Source: Diospyros lotus
Taxonomy: Eukaryota > Streptophyta > Magnoliopsida > Ericales > Ebenaceae
DNA length: 64,000 nucleotides
Assembly: GCF_014633365.1 (NCBI RefSeq)
Contig: NC_068343.1
Coordinates: forward strand, 33,015,307-33,079,306
Reading direction: 5' to 3'
Shown here: in pieces, positions 34,324 through 44,839 of the stretch
Position numbering within the stretch: the stretch's first letter is position 1
Layout: every line of letters starts with the position of its first letter
Translations under genes and position numbers: made by a program
The notes under the pieces: model-generated
What the model saw: only the letters and a program-made list of their open reading frames with translations
The model's database searches: none
What the model was told of the DNA's origin: nothing

Positions 34324-34474
34324 CTTCTTGAGATTGGGTAGAGACAGGTGCCCTAACCAACAATGGACCTATAGTGGGGAAGCAATCGTTGTGCACACCA
34401 CTGATGAAGCAAAGTGAGATAGATAGTAGAGTCCGTGAGACTCAAGCCTCGTGCCAATCGTCCATCCAATCCTC

Positions 34475-35509
34475 CTATCCTGAACAAGAACAAAATAAAA
34501 AATAAAAAAAAAAGATTATAAAGCAATTAAGAGTACGAGTGAGTTGACTAACAAAAAGTAAATTAAAAGAACATTGTGGTAAATGTAAAACAGATGACAA
34601 TGGTAAAGTAGGAAGGGGTGATGTTGTGCCGATACCTGCAACTGAGGCGTGAGAGCCATTAGCCAATGTAACAAGAGGTAGAGACTTCAAAGTTTGAATA
34701 TGGGATAGAAGAGAACGATTACCAGACATGTGATTGGTGGCACCGGAGTCGAAGATCCATGCGCCAAGAGAAGATGAGGACTTAGTAAAGCAAGTAGTAG
34801 GGTTACTGATGTGAGCAAGGGATGTGACAACTGAAGTGGCTTGCTATGTTGCTCGGAACTGAGCAAACTCCCCCTCAGAGATAGTCACTGGTGAGGAATC
34901 ACAAGATGTGATAGACTCTTGATCGTCTCAAGCACCAACAGCAACGTTAGCAGTATCAATTGCTTGAGGTGGGCGACCATGTAAGCGATAGCAAGTCTCT
35001 CAAGTGTGACCAAGACAATTACAATAGCAGCATTGGGGCCAAGGACGCCCACCACCATGACAACCACCGCTACGTCCACCTAAATTACTTCCATGACTAG
35101 GATGAGAATCAATCTAGGTAGTAGCAAGGGCAGAGTGGTCTCCAGGTATAGACGTGCCACGATCAGTAATAATAGAAGCGGCTCTAAGTAACCTGGTAAA
35201 TACCTCTGTCAAAAAAGGTTGAAAGGCACTGTCGAGAATCTGTGTCTTAACTAATTCAAGCTCCGGTCGAATCCCATGAAGACAGAGAACAATAAACATT
35301 TGATCACGCTGTTGTTGTTGTTTCTTAATATCTGTAGCAAAGGGCATCAACTCATTAAAATCAATAATGGAAGCTTGGAGCTTAGCTAAATAGGTGGTCA
35401 TATCTAAATCAGTCTGTCGTAGATTGAACAAAGCACCAATCACATCATAAATACGAGTGATGTCACTCATATACAACTCACAAGCCTGAGTCCATAGAGC
35501 ACTACTCAC
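34475..35509 (-). pseudogene. Copia C gag and protease
   Basis: Gag at 35509-35114 has LWTQACELYMSDITRIYDV, LFNLRQTDLDMTTYLAKLQ and QRDQMFIVLCLHGIRPELE, the typical UBN2-type copia gag. A knuckle region follows in broken frames (about 35080-34960, CYYCNCLGHT-like). Protease context is at 34790-34475: WIFDSGATNHMSG, LVTLANGSHASVAGIG and LSSVLHLPQCSFNLL. Confidence 0.8.
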
Positions 35510-35922
35510 AAAGAGGTCAAAATATAAGTATCAAAGTCAGCCCAATAGTCTTCCACAACAAACTTAGCAACTGTGCATCCACCAACGTTTGAACACGAAC
35601 CGACGGAAGGACGCACCAAATTTGAGACTCGTTAGCCAAGGAGAAGGACGCACACCAGATCTGAGAGTCGCGACTGTAGATGCGTGTGATGTCGCTGGGA
35701 ATCGAGCCAGCTGGAGAAGACATGTCGGCTAGAAGAGGGACGACTATCTGAAACTCACCTGGTCAAATGTGATCGACGATGAAGGGAAGAAGATCGACTA
35801 ACGGTCGGAGATGAGGAGGACAAGGCCGACAGCGGCTAACGCGACAATGATCGACCGAGTGACTGGCGGTCGTGGCGTTGGCTGGATCTAGGGTTAGAGT
35901 TTATGTAGTAGCTCCGATACCA
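35510..35922 (-). other. Copia C leader and PBS
   Basis: Non-coding leader between gag and the 5' LTR. The PBS on the minus strand is TGGTATCGGAGCTAC (35908-35922), directly after the LTR. It differs by one base from the common TGGTATCAGAGC. Confidence 0.75.
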
Positions 35923-36035
35923 TGTGAATGAAATAATGTGTGTATATCCAAAATGTATAATACAAGAAAATATATATATATATATAAGTATTTTAAATTA
36001 ATTACATTAATACCCTTTGCTTATCTTATTTAACA
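35923..36035 (-). repeat. Copia C 5' LTR
   Basis: 113 bp; matches 8617-8723. It has an (AT)n stretch slightly longer than in the 3' LTR. Confidence 0.85.
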
Positions 36036-36040
36036 CGTAT

Positions 36041-36309
36041 AATACAAATATAATACAGAAGTTATCTTGCCTAGCCTCTCAAGTGTAACCCCACATAGAT
36101 AACGTACAAGCACCTTGATATCACCAACAAAAGATCTAAATTCAAAAGCAAGACTTCATTGTAGTAACAAAAACCTGAAAATCTTGGACCAAATTAGTTG
36201 AGAAATTAGCATAGATACAAGAAAGACTTTTGTTTCTCAGAACCAAAGCTTACAGAGCTCACAGATTTAACACCAGCACAGAAAATGATAAAACCGAAGT
36301 CACTGAAAA
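36041..36309. other. Interior remnant of the Mutator-like element, right side
   Basis: About 270 bp between copia C and the right TIR; no coding signature. Confidence 0.35.
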
Positions 36310-36604
36310 TATAATATGTTGCTGCAATTGGTACTTGACCAGAAAGCCTGTAATAACCGCTTGTGACACAACAGGCTGTAGATGATTTTTGACTGTGTTA
36401 TCAAGAATCGCCTGCAGCGCAAGCGATTCTATGCTATAACTCCCTATGCCACAACCGGGTATGCATTTACCGACTAGCCATGCTACCCTAGCATGGCATC
36501 CCTGGTGGCTGCAAAGGTGGTATACTGGTAATGATTTTGAAAAGGGTGGCATCTAGATTTGTTTTTTTTTTTTTTTTAAAGTGATAAATTAGTGAAAATT
36601 TTCG
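36310..36604 (-). repeat. Right terminal inverted repeat of the Mutator-like element
   Basis: Complementary to 7871-8193 with differences; carries a T16 run (36562-36577) absent from the left arm. Confidence 0.6.
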
Positions 36605-36613
36605 AGGGTATGA

Positions 36614-37435
36614 CTCAAAACTGTAATTTTTATGCTATAATATTCAAAACATTGTGGTCGTCATCATCATCATCACAAGCCTTAATCCCACTTAGGAGTT
36701 ATAATGTTCAACACTTTTTTGAAAATTTTTATTTGGTGTAAATAATAAGAAAATTGCAAATAAGTAAAGTAGTTGGAACAGATAAAAGATGATTATTGTG
36801 ATTATAAAAATTTATACCCAAGTCAGGTGCTAGATTCATGCAACAGGAGGTAACGTTTTTATTCTTTTTAAATTTCAGCATACCTCAATCATTTTATGGC
36901 TGAGTTTTGTATCAAATTACTTATAAAAGTTATGTAGACCCCAGTAACATCTTAACACATATTTTAGGTATTATTATGAATTTTGTCATCCTTAAAACCA
37001 TGTAGTATTTATGTCTAGACAGAATTATAAGCAGAAGTGTTTCAGGGGTAAGAAAAAGTAGCAATTCTTGCTCCATGCTTGCAGGTTGGAATATAGATAG
37101 AGAAATATTTGAAATGCGTATTTGGAGTGGAAAATGACTGAATGTATCTTCCCAATTTTGATACTTCACTTGATCAACAAATGTTCTTATCTGCTTCCTT
37201 CACCTTGCTTCTAGATGATTTATATAATTGCATTTTAATGCGAAAATCTTCTGTTACTAACAATTGGTCAACCAAAAATGAGAACTAAGGAAAAAAATAT
37301 ATTTCCATTTGCCTCAGATACTGGTGGTGCTCTCTTCTTGATGTTTGGGTAGTTGCTACTGGATATTATTGTTTACCTTCTTGTAAATCAGTTATTCTCG
37401 GGATTAACTAGTTTTATGGTATTGCCATGTTCTAG
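36614..37435 (+). other. Upstream intron or flank of the nucleotidyltransferase gene
   Basis: AT-rich sequence ending in a CCATGTTCTAG acceptor at 37435. A stretch ending at 36849 (frame KDDYCDYKNLYPSQ, then a GT donor) could be another exon, but I cannot confirm it. Confidence 0.4.
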
Positions 37436-37825
37436 ATGGTACTGATCCTGCACTAGTGGAGAAGCTAGTTAATAATTTTTTAAACTATGGAAAGAGGAAT
37501 GGTGAATCTCTGGGTGAACTCTTTATCAGTCTACTAATCAAGGTAATGGTTGTAAGTTGGGCCCGATAATTGGTTGGCATGGATATCTTCCTCTGATAAA
37601 AGGTTTAGTATGCCAAATGAACTTAAAAAAGACTTTTGATGGCTTCTTAATATTACAGCTAGCATCAATTGAGGAACTTTGGCCTAAGGGTCTTTGTGCC
37701 AGCACATATGAAGGATCTTGGATCTTGAAAACATGGGATTCTAAATATGACTCTATAAGGGTAACTTAACTCACTTGCCTAGAAATTTTGTAGTGCTGCC
37801 CATCCTTTAAGCATAGTCTTCTACT

Positions 37826-37865
<40 letters not shown>

Positions 37866-38454
37866 GGGCTAATCATCTTCTGCTAATTCTTTTCCTTGAC
37901 AGGTTGAAGATTTTACTGATCGGTCTCAAAATATTTCAAGAGCAGTAGGAGCACCAGAACTAAAAAAAATCTACGATTGCATCCACTTTTCCAATTACTA
38001 TGTTTCTGGGTTCTTGAATGGACAGATTCAAAGAACCAAGTTGATGGAATATTTGTTCGGGCAGGAGCTTATACCTGCTCTAGAAGAGAAACGCACCTTT
38101 AACTTGGGAAAAAGAATGACGGAGTCCTGCATTTCTTCTGTGGACCCTGTCCAAATTAAAAAGATGCGACCTGGACCTGCTGCTGGACCATGCTCAGAGG
38201 AGAGAGAGCAACCTGCTACTACTCCTATCCAAGCAAGCAATATGCATTATATGAATGTGAAAGGTTGGGGAGGAAGGCAGTGGCAAACAGCTACAAAAAG
38301 TTGGACTGGAAATCCTACTCCTACATTGAGTTTGGGGGGCAGAATGAATGATGCTATTGATCCCCCGGATGTACTAGTGAAAGGGAGGAAGAATAAGTCG
38401 CAACAAAAACGAAGTCGATGTGCAAGTGCAAATCAAGCAAAAGCTGATAACTAA
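37436..38454 (+). CDS. Nucleotidyltransferase (poly(A) polymerase / terminal uridylyltransferase family), last three coding exons
   Basis: Three exons with GT-AG introns join in frame: 37436-37542, 37659-37760 and 37903-38454 (TAA). The reading runs through GTDPALVEKLVNNFLNYG and SLGELFISLLIK, then LCASTYEGSW and KTWDSKYDS, then VEDFTDRSQNISRAVG and IYDCIHFSNYY. That is the PAP-associated part of plant cytoplasmic nucleotidyltransferases, HESO1/URT1-like. These add U or A tails to RNA 3' ends. The catalytic N-terminal domain lies upstream and was not found. The last 100 residues are low-complexity, ending in a basic run. The nested transposon block is just upstream. Family placement is from motif memory. 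Confidence 0.72.
37829..37862 (+). repeat. (TC)n microsatellite in an intron
   Basis: About 17 TC units inside the intron before the last exon, 40 bp upstream of its acceptor. Confidence 0.95.
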
Positions 38455-38540
38455 GGCTCTGCAATAGGTAAAGGTTGTGGTTGCAGTTGGGGTTGCTTCT
38501 TGTTCCTTTAATCCCCGTTGTAAAGTTTCAAAAGCTAACT

Positions 38541-38751
38541 GTATCACAAAATATGTTCTATCAATACCAACAAAGAAAGTGGACGACTCAGCCCAGTACA
38601 GGTACAGTTGCTTCCCATTTTATGATACAAGATCTCTATTGTATCCTAAAACGGGAAGGTCTTGTATCCTAAAACGGGAAGCAACTGTACCTCTACTGAG
38701 CCGAGCCATTCACTTTTTTTGTTGGTATTGACATAACCTTTTTTGTGATAC
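38541..38751. mobile_element. Hairpin MITE in the 3' flank of the nucleotidyltransferase gene
   Basis: Two arms of about 90 bp are inverted copies: GTATCACAAAATATG ... TCAATACCAACAAAGAAAGT ... GTACAGTTGCTTCCC on the left, and the complement ending TTTTTTGTGATAC on the right. The central part repeats GTATCCTAAAACGGGAAG twice. It starts about 85 bp after the stop codon, so it is probably within the 3' UTR, where the transcript would fold into a long stem. A GGTTGTGGTTGC segment at 38471 may be an outer extension of the left arm. Confidence 0.8.
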
Positions 38752-39430
38752 CGCAACCACAATCTGTAATATGTTTGCTTCTAGAGTAGGAATGTGTTAT
38801 TGGATTCTTCTAGTGATGTTTTATTTGCATTGGGGGTATATGTAATTTGGGAAACTATGTATTCTTGTAGCAGCCTTGCGAACTTCTCTATTGACTCTAT
38901 CTATTTGCTTCTGTTTGTTAGGACTTTGGGATATTACTGTCAATGAAGCCTTGGATTAGTGGCAAGGCAGAGAACCTGGAACCCTTTTAAGTCCCAGGTT
39001 TAGTTATTGCTTTGTGTAAGATCTTAGGGTTTCTCTATAGACCTGCTTCCTTTCATTTGATTTGAATTTATATTTGATATATTTTGATGATGTATGGTTT
39101 AATGCTTCAATTCATTGTATATCCCCACAAACACATATATTTGATTTGTTTCTTTCAAAGAGCCATAGCTGAAGTTTGAAACCACAGCTAACTTTAGGAT
39201 TAGAGACTATTCTTTCCCTAAGGGAAGGTTCAATGATCATACTTCGGACTGATTGTTTCCCCTAAAGTTGTTGGTTTTCTTTGGACTGATTTGATTGGTT
39301 ATGTTCATTATATTGTGGTAGGTTGGTAATGAAAATTACAAATATATTATATTTAGAGAATATTATTGGAACATTTCTTTGTTTTTTATGGGATTTTATA
39401 TTTTTTTGTAAATTTTTTATATTTATCTAG
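38752..39430. other. 3' flank, no supported gene
   Basis: AT-rich. A tRNA-like pair of boxes (TTGGATTAGTGGCAAGG, CAGGTTTAGTT) near 38953-39005 could be a decayed SINE; not called. Confidence 0.4.
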
Positions 39431-39983
39431 GGTTGTAATCGAGTTGTGGGGGGCTGAGTTCAACTTGAGCTCAAAAATATGTTTTGACATTAAAAACTCG
39501 TTTCATGTTAAAAGATCTCGAGGTCGAGCATGACTCGAGTTCAAAAATATGTTCAATCTTGACCAATTGAGTTTATATGATAAATGAGTTTTTCGCAAGT
39601 TGAGGTAGAGTTGGTCAAAAATAATTTTAAATAAATTAAAATTTAGTTTTACATAACAAAAAATATAACAAATATAAGCATAAGTTCTTAAAATAAATAC
39701 AAAAACATTGTTCAAATAAAAAATAAATATCTTTATCATAAACACAAGTATAAATAATAAAATATTAAAATAGTAATAAAAATATTTATTTTTGAGTTTA
39801 TTTTCAAGTATATTCGCTAAACTATTCATGAACTTGTTTACAAGCCAAATCAAGTTAAATTTTGTCTTGCTCAAGTTCGATATATTTATGCGTTGAGCTC
39901 TAAATTAGTGCTCTAGGTTAGATCATTTATAAAACAAGTTAAACGTGAACTAACCCTTATTGAGCTGCACGTTCATCTACAAC
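39431..39983. mobile_element. hAT-like MITE
   Basis: Ends AGGGTTGTAATCGAG (left) and the complement AGAGTTGTAGATGAA (right), with inner blocks rich in GAGCTC/CTCGAG words. Flanks ATTTATCT and ATTTGTTT form an 8-bp pair with two differences, the size expected for hAT. Frames inside are AT-rich artefacts. Confidence 0.45.
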
Positions 39984-41525
39984 TCTATTTGTTTATAATT
40001 TGTTTAGATAAGCTACTAAGTTTCTATATCCATTATAAACAATATTACAATAAAATTACACAAAAATACAATTACTAAAATAGATTTTGATTGAATTATT
40101 TAATGTTAAATTTTTACCATTTTAACAATAATGTGTTTGAAAATTGTTTGTAAAAATAATTTTGTGTTTTACATTTATTTCTTCTCTAAAATAATAATTT
40201 TAATTTATATTATATTATATTTTTTAAATCAGTTCTTCACTTAAAACTTTAGAAATGGCCAGTTTCGTAATTGTCGCTGATGCAGTGATTAGTGAAAGGG
40301 CTTTGAGTTCATTGTTAGCTCAGCCTACTAACAAACGAAGAAATACTAATTTCTGTTAACCTCACTGTCCAGCTTTGATGCATGAAAATACTGAAATAGC
40401 ATTATTTCAATGTTTTTAAAATATTTTTTTATCTCAAAATGCTAAAAAATGTAAAAATATATATATTTTTGAACTATTTTCATAATTTTAAAAATATTTT
40501 AGAACTATTTCACAATATTAAAAGAATATTGAAAACGGTTTCATTACCATGTTAAAGATGAAAGCAATTACGTTTGCTTCTGTCTCTTCTATTCTAGCGA
40601 CCACATTTAAGACAGAAGTAATTAGTATTTATATTTTCTTGAATGATAAAATTTATGTTTATATTTAATTAAATAATTATTTTTATAAATTTTATATTAA
40701 AAATTATATTTATAAAAAAAATTTATATTTTTTTTATCCATTTTCCATTTCTATTTCCAGGCAACCTAACTGTCCATTGCAATAGAACCTACATCAAGAA
40801 AAAGAACTAAGACAAATATTAAGGGCTAGTTAGAAAATAATGCCAGAAATTTCCTTTCTATTTTGAGTTGTTGGAATGGAGAACTTGTGTTGTTTTCATT
40901 TCAGGATAAAAAATTGTTCCGCCTGTCAAAATAAATCTACAGTGTGGATCGGGGTAAAATCAGCTAAGGGGTTAGAAGAAGGAAGCCAGGCCCATCCCGG
41001 CACCCTTCGAGTGGGGGATAACTCGGGGGTGGCGCCCGACGGGCAGCAATGAGGTGGGGGAACCCCTCCCCTGCGCGCATGGTCGCGTCACGTGGTCACC
41101 CAAGCGGCTACCCCAATCCCCTGGCCTTTTTCCTAGCTCAAATAGTTTAGTGTTTGAACTCTTCAATTTGCCCTTGGCGTCAACTCTATTGGATAAATAT
41201 TTTTTATGTTTGTTATATATTTTTAAGAATTAATATTTGGGACAATACGACTTTTGTTTAAGCATAATTGTTTTTTTTATCTAAGTGTAATTATTTTTAA
41301 TAACGCTTTAATGTGTTTACCAGAAAAAGTTTGGTTGTTATACTTTTTGGTCCATGTGTTAATAATTTAGCCACACTTTTTGCATCTGACAAATTTACTA
41401 ATAATTATAATTTTAGTTAATTATTTTAAATATTAATATGGTGACGCATATAAATATGGTGGTCACTAAGAGTTTTTCACACTTCTTTTATATGTTTATT
41501 AATACACAATATAAATAGCTCTCAC
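39984..41525. other. AT-rich spacer with one GC-rich patch
   Basis: Mostly homopolymeric A/T DNA. A GC-rich patch at about 40975-41120 (GGGGGATAACTCGGGGGT and similar) stands out, with no recognised motif. Confidence 0.4.
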
Positions 41526-41584
41526 GAGTATGATACAATGGTAAAACACTTAAAATTTTATATAGAGTATTGGGGTTCGAATCA
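41526..41584 (+). other. tRNA-like Pol III box pair (possible SINE head)
   Basis: GAGTATGATACAATGG resembles box A and GGTTCGAATC box B, spaced as in a tRNA-derived SINE. No poly-A tail or target duplication was found. Confidence 0.25.
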
Positions 41585-42195
41585 GTATAGCGACTTAGAA
41601 GATATTATTATTATTGAAAAGCAACATTCAGCTGGAATGTAACAATAAGGCTGGAAGGTAAGTCCTGCATAGATTGCGTCGAATGTCCAGCTCTAAGTAT
41701 GTATAAACTGTATTCGTATCTGAATTTATCCAGGAGATGCATCAAGAGGGAAGGTCACCCACTCTTAAGGATTAATCAAGCGAAACTCAGACGCTTTAAG
41801 TGAATTAAAATATATATATATAATATAAATAAAATAGAATCATTTTCTTGTGCAATTAAATAAATATAATTATACACAATATTTCTTGATCCTTATTAAA
41901 AGGGGAACAAAGAATGCCCCTAATAATTTACATGCTTTTGCATATAATTTTTGTTATTATTAATTTATTACCTTTTGTTTTCCATCTCCAGCTTTCATTT
42001 CTATTCATGGGAAGGTTGTTTTAAACTTTCTTGTTTAAGATTTCTCTAAAATTTTTAATTTTTAATAGAATAATATATATAAATCTAAAAATATAGTTAT
42101 GTACTATAATTTATGATGAACATCGAGAAGACACGATTGAAAGAACACGCTAACACTTAGCAGTATAAGCAAGAATGAAAACTAGTTTTCAAAAT
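41585..42195. other. Spacer before the gypsy element
   Basis: No coding or repeat signature recognised. Confidence 0.4.
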
Positions 42196-42289
42196 TGATG
42201 TACCCGGAAAAGCGAAATGGATATATGGTCAAGTGTGGGCCCCAATATCAGTAAGATAGAACAGAGTCGAGGAGCCAAAGAAGACCCAC

Positions 42290-42530
42290 TCAGTTGGGCC
42301 AGGTGGCAGCACCACTCGGCACAACCGAGTGGGCAGCACCACTCGACTCAACCGAGTGGCTAAGCCCCTCCCACTCGATTATGCCGAGTGGTTTCCCCCC
42401 ACTCGGCGCAACCGAGTGGGGGTCCACTCGGCATGACTGAGTGGTGGGGGTCACTCGGTCATACCGAGTGGCCCCTTCCCCCAGCTCGGCCCAACCGAGT
42501 GGGGGTCACTCGGCCATGCCGAGTGACTCT
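42290..42530 (+). repeat. Array of CACTCGG...CCGAGTG dyads in the 5' LTR
   Basis: Repeated words such as CCACTCGGCACAACCGAGTG and CACTCGGTCATACCGAGTGG: each is a short hairpin with 5-6 bp loop. At least six dyads follow each other, separated by C- or G-rich runs. Confidence 0.9.
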
Positions 42531-42649
42531 TCAGGATTGACGATCAATCGAATGACCCCCGTCTCGCCAGCTAAATGGGCCCCGAAATTCCTAGATTGGG
42601 CCATGAGAATCTCGCCAAAAATACCGCGAGGCCTCCCTCTGTCCTCCAC

Positions 42650-42657
42650 TATAAATA
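42650..42657 (+). promoter_or_regulatory. TATA box of the gypsy 5' LTR
   Basis: TATAAATA in the context CCACTATAAATATGAG. The 3' LTR has the same box at 53094-53101. Confidence 0.75.
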
Positions 42658-43055
42658 TGAGATCCCACCTTCATTTCAAGGTACGTAATTTTGAGTAATT
42701 AAAGTATAATTTTCTCATTTTCTCTCGAGATCTGACTCAAGCATCAGAGGGTTTGCGCGGGGACCCCCACCTACGTCCTAACGGTGTTCTCGTTTTGTAG
42801 GCCACTCGGTCATCAAGGCCACTCGTCATCTTCAGGCCACTCGTCATCAAGGCCACTCGTCACCAAGGCCACTCGGTCATTTTAGGCCACCAGATCATTT
42901 TGGGCCACCAGATCATCAGCTCTATCAGATTACCAGATCTAGACCTTTACCAGATCCAATTGTTTGTCAAGATTCTCATCAACAAAGACACGACTCCCAA
43001 GACTCTTGCGTCTATCCGCAATTAAAAATAGATTGTTGTATTTTGGCAACAACAA

Positions 43056-43073
43056 TTGGCGCCGTCTATGAGA
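43056..43073 (+). promoter_or_regulatory. Gypsy primer-binding site
   Basis: TTGGCGCCGTCTATGAGA follows the LTR end by one or two bases. Plant Tat elements commonly have TTGGCGCCGTCTGTGGGA at this place. Confidence 0.8.
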
Positions 43074-43099
43074 AACGCAAGACGAAAAGTCAACTTAAG

Positions 43100-44817
43100 A
43101 ATGGCAAATACCCGTGGACACCGACGAACTCTCTCTCAAGGCATTGAAACACACCCGCCACCACGAAACGCTCAACAACAAGGAGCTCCTCCTCCCCCTC
43201 ATAATGCTCGAACATAAGGGGGTGATCGCTACATTTCTCCAAACCAGCAGATGGGGAATCAACCAATCCCACCTCCACCTAACATCGGCTCAGGATCACT
43301 CCCTACTGATCAAGCAGGGACCTCACGACAGCCACCACGTACAGTCCTGTGGGAAGAGTACGAAGCATTGAGACAACAACACGTGGAAGGCATGCAAGCA
43401 CTTCGAGATATGGCTGGAGTACTCCAAAGTATGATGCCTGGAGGGACGTTGCCTGATACTCTGAAAAAGTTTATGCCTCAGCCCAAGGTGGGAGCTGATT
43501 CCTACCAAGAAGTTACTCCCGATTCTCATTCTCGATCTAGGCCTCGACGGGAGGATAGGCCCAAATCGCCACCACCAAGAAGGAACCCTCATTCCATGCC
43601 CCGAAGAAATGGAAACCCAAGAATGGAAAACAGAACCAGAAGCCCTCAAAGGCAGAGGTATCATGAAACAGTGGCCAGTACACTGACAAGACATGACAAT
43701 CAGACAGCAGCTAGCATACATGATGACATGAAAAGAGTAGTAGAAGAGGTGCTTGAGCGGAAAAACTTGATCCCTGCAACAGAAGAGCACCAACGTAGAA
43801 AATGTCATTTTATTGTAGATATATTAGAGAGACCGTTGCCTTGAAAATTCAAAATGCCACAAATCACCCTCTACTCAGGAAAAGATGACCCATATGATCA
43901 TGTTCAAAATTATGAGTCACTGATGATATTGCATGGATGGGATGACGACATAATGTGCCGAGCATTTTCCTTAACACTATCAGGACATGCTCGAACGTGG
44001 TTTAATAGCCTCTCGGAAGCCTCTATTTCATCATTTGGGCAGCTTAGGACAGAATTCATCAAGGCTTTTGTAATTAACAGTCGAAGAAAAAAGGATGCCA
44101 CATATTTGCTCAGCATATGACAAGGGAATAAGGAATTCTTACGTCAATTTGTGGATAGATTTCGCAATGCCACTCTTGAAGTCCCAGACTTGCCAGCTCA
44201 AGTGGCAGTGTCTGCTATGCTCCAAGGGACACGTCTCGCCTCTCTCCAAGAATCACTTTCTTTAGACCCTCCAACGTCCCTGGCCGATTTATTTGTCAGA
44301 GCAAACCGGTATATCCTCCACACTGAAATTATGAGGAATGTGGCGGGAAATGAAGATAAAGAAAGGAAGAGAAAGGAACGTGAAGGGGAAGAAGAGTCTA
44401 TTCGACGACAGGAAAGGATTAGAAGACCTGATGTACCTAAACCTCATTTTAATCATTATACTCGGCTTTTACAACCCCGATCAACTATATTAGCTGCAGT
44501 AGAGGGAGAAGGACTCCTTAAACTACCCCGCAGAGTTGACCGACCTATGGGAAAAAATCAGGAAGAGTATTGCAGATACCATTGAACCAGGGGACATTCC
44601 ACTGATCACTGTAGAGAATTGAAGAATCAGATTGAGTTGCTCATTCGTGAGGGGCACTTGCAAAGATACGTGAAAAACGAGGAAGAAGAAAACAGGGAAC
44701 CCCAGCAAAGGGGAGATAGACATGATGGGCATGAAAGGGCAAACTCGAGGCAACAAAAGAGAGGAAGAGATCGTCGGCAGGATACTCATGTAGACAATGA
44801 GCCAACTCAGTAGGCCA
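43100..44817 (+). pseudogene. Gypsy gag
   Basis: One register from ATG 43100 (MANTRGHRRTLSQG) to the stop at 44817. Internal stops are a TAA near 43214, TGA near 43842, TGA at about 44118 and TGA near 44583. The retrotransposon gag domain is at 43854-44350: DPYDHVQNYESLM, MCRAFSLTLSGHARTWFNSL, FGQLRTEFIKAF and FVDRFRNATLEV. An arginine/glutamate-rich C-terminus follows. The knuckle region near 44575-44600 (CRYH, stop, RGHSTDHC) fits CX2C..H..C broken by a stop. It forms capsid and packages RNA. Confidence 0.85.
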
Positions 44818-44839
44818 TTCACGTTATTTCAGGTGGGGA

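Larger units (their letters stand above)
8617..36035 (-). mobile_element. Copia C, full-length but split by nested insertions
   Basis: This element is bounded by short LTRs at 8617-8723 (3') and 35923-36035 (5'), with a PBS beside the 5' LTR and a purine tract beside the 3' LTR. Target duplications CATAT (8612-8616) and CGTAT (36036-36040) differ by one base. Its coding order on the minus strand is gag, protease, integrase, RT (35509 to 32385), then RT and RNase H (9519 to 8727). It is interrupted at the SQRK codons of RT by copia A (9525-32384). Confidence 0.85.
7871..36604. mobile_element. Mutator-like TIR transposon containing the whole nested cluster
   Basis: About 320 bp at the left end is present in inverted orientation at the right end, over roughly 295 bp. 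Shared inverted blocks include the ends TTTTCACTAATTTA, then CTAGATGCCAC, CCACCTTTGGGGCCACC-like, GATGCCATGCTAG, GGTAAATGCATA, CAAGCGGTTATTAC and AATTGCAGCAA. Just outside lie AGGACATGA (7862-7870) and AGGGTATGA (36605-36613), a 9-bp pair with two differences. Long TIRs and 9-bp duplications are the structural marks of Mutator-like elements. No transposase is left; only about 420 bp and 270 bp of own interior remain on each side of copia C. Superfamily assignment is inference. Confidence 0.55.
42196..43054 (+). repeat. Gypsy 5' LTR
   Basis: 859 bp. U3 has the CACTCGG/CCGAGTG dyads (42290-42530). A TATA box lies at 42650-42657. The 3' part has about five GGCCACTCG-type units (42799-42890). Confidence 0.9.

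Noticed and set aside
38950..39010. tRNA-derived SINE downstream of the nucleotidyltransferase
   Set aside because: Box-like words only; no tail or target duplication.
39503..39874. 123-residue hydrophobic frame
   Set aside because: Phe/Asn/Ile-rich frame in AT-rich MITE sequence; composition artefact.
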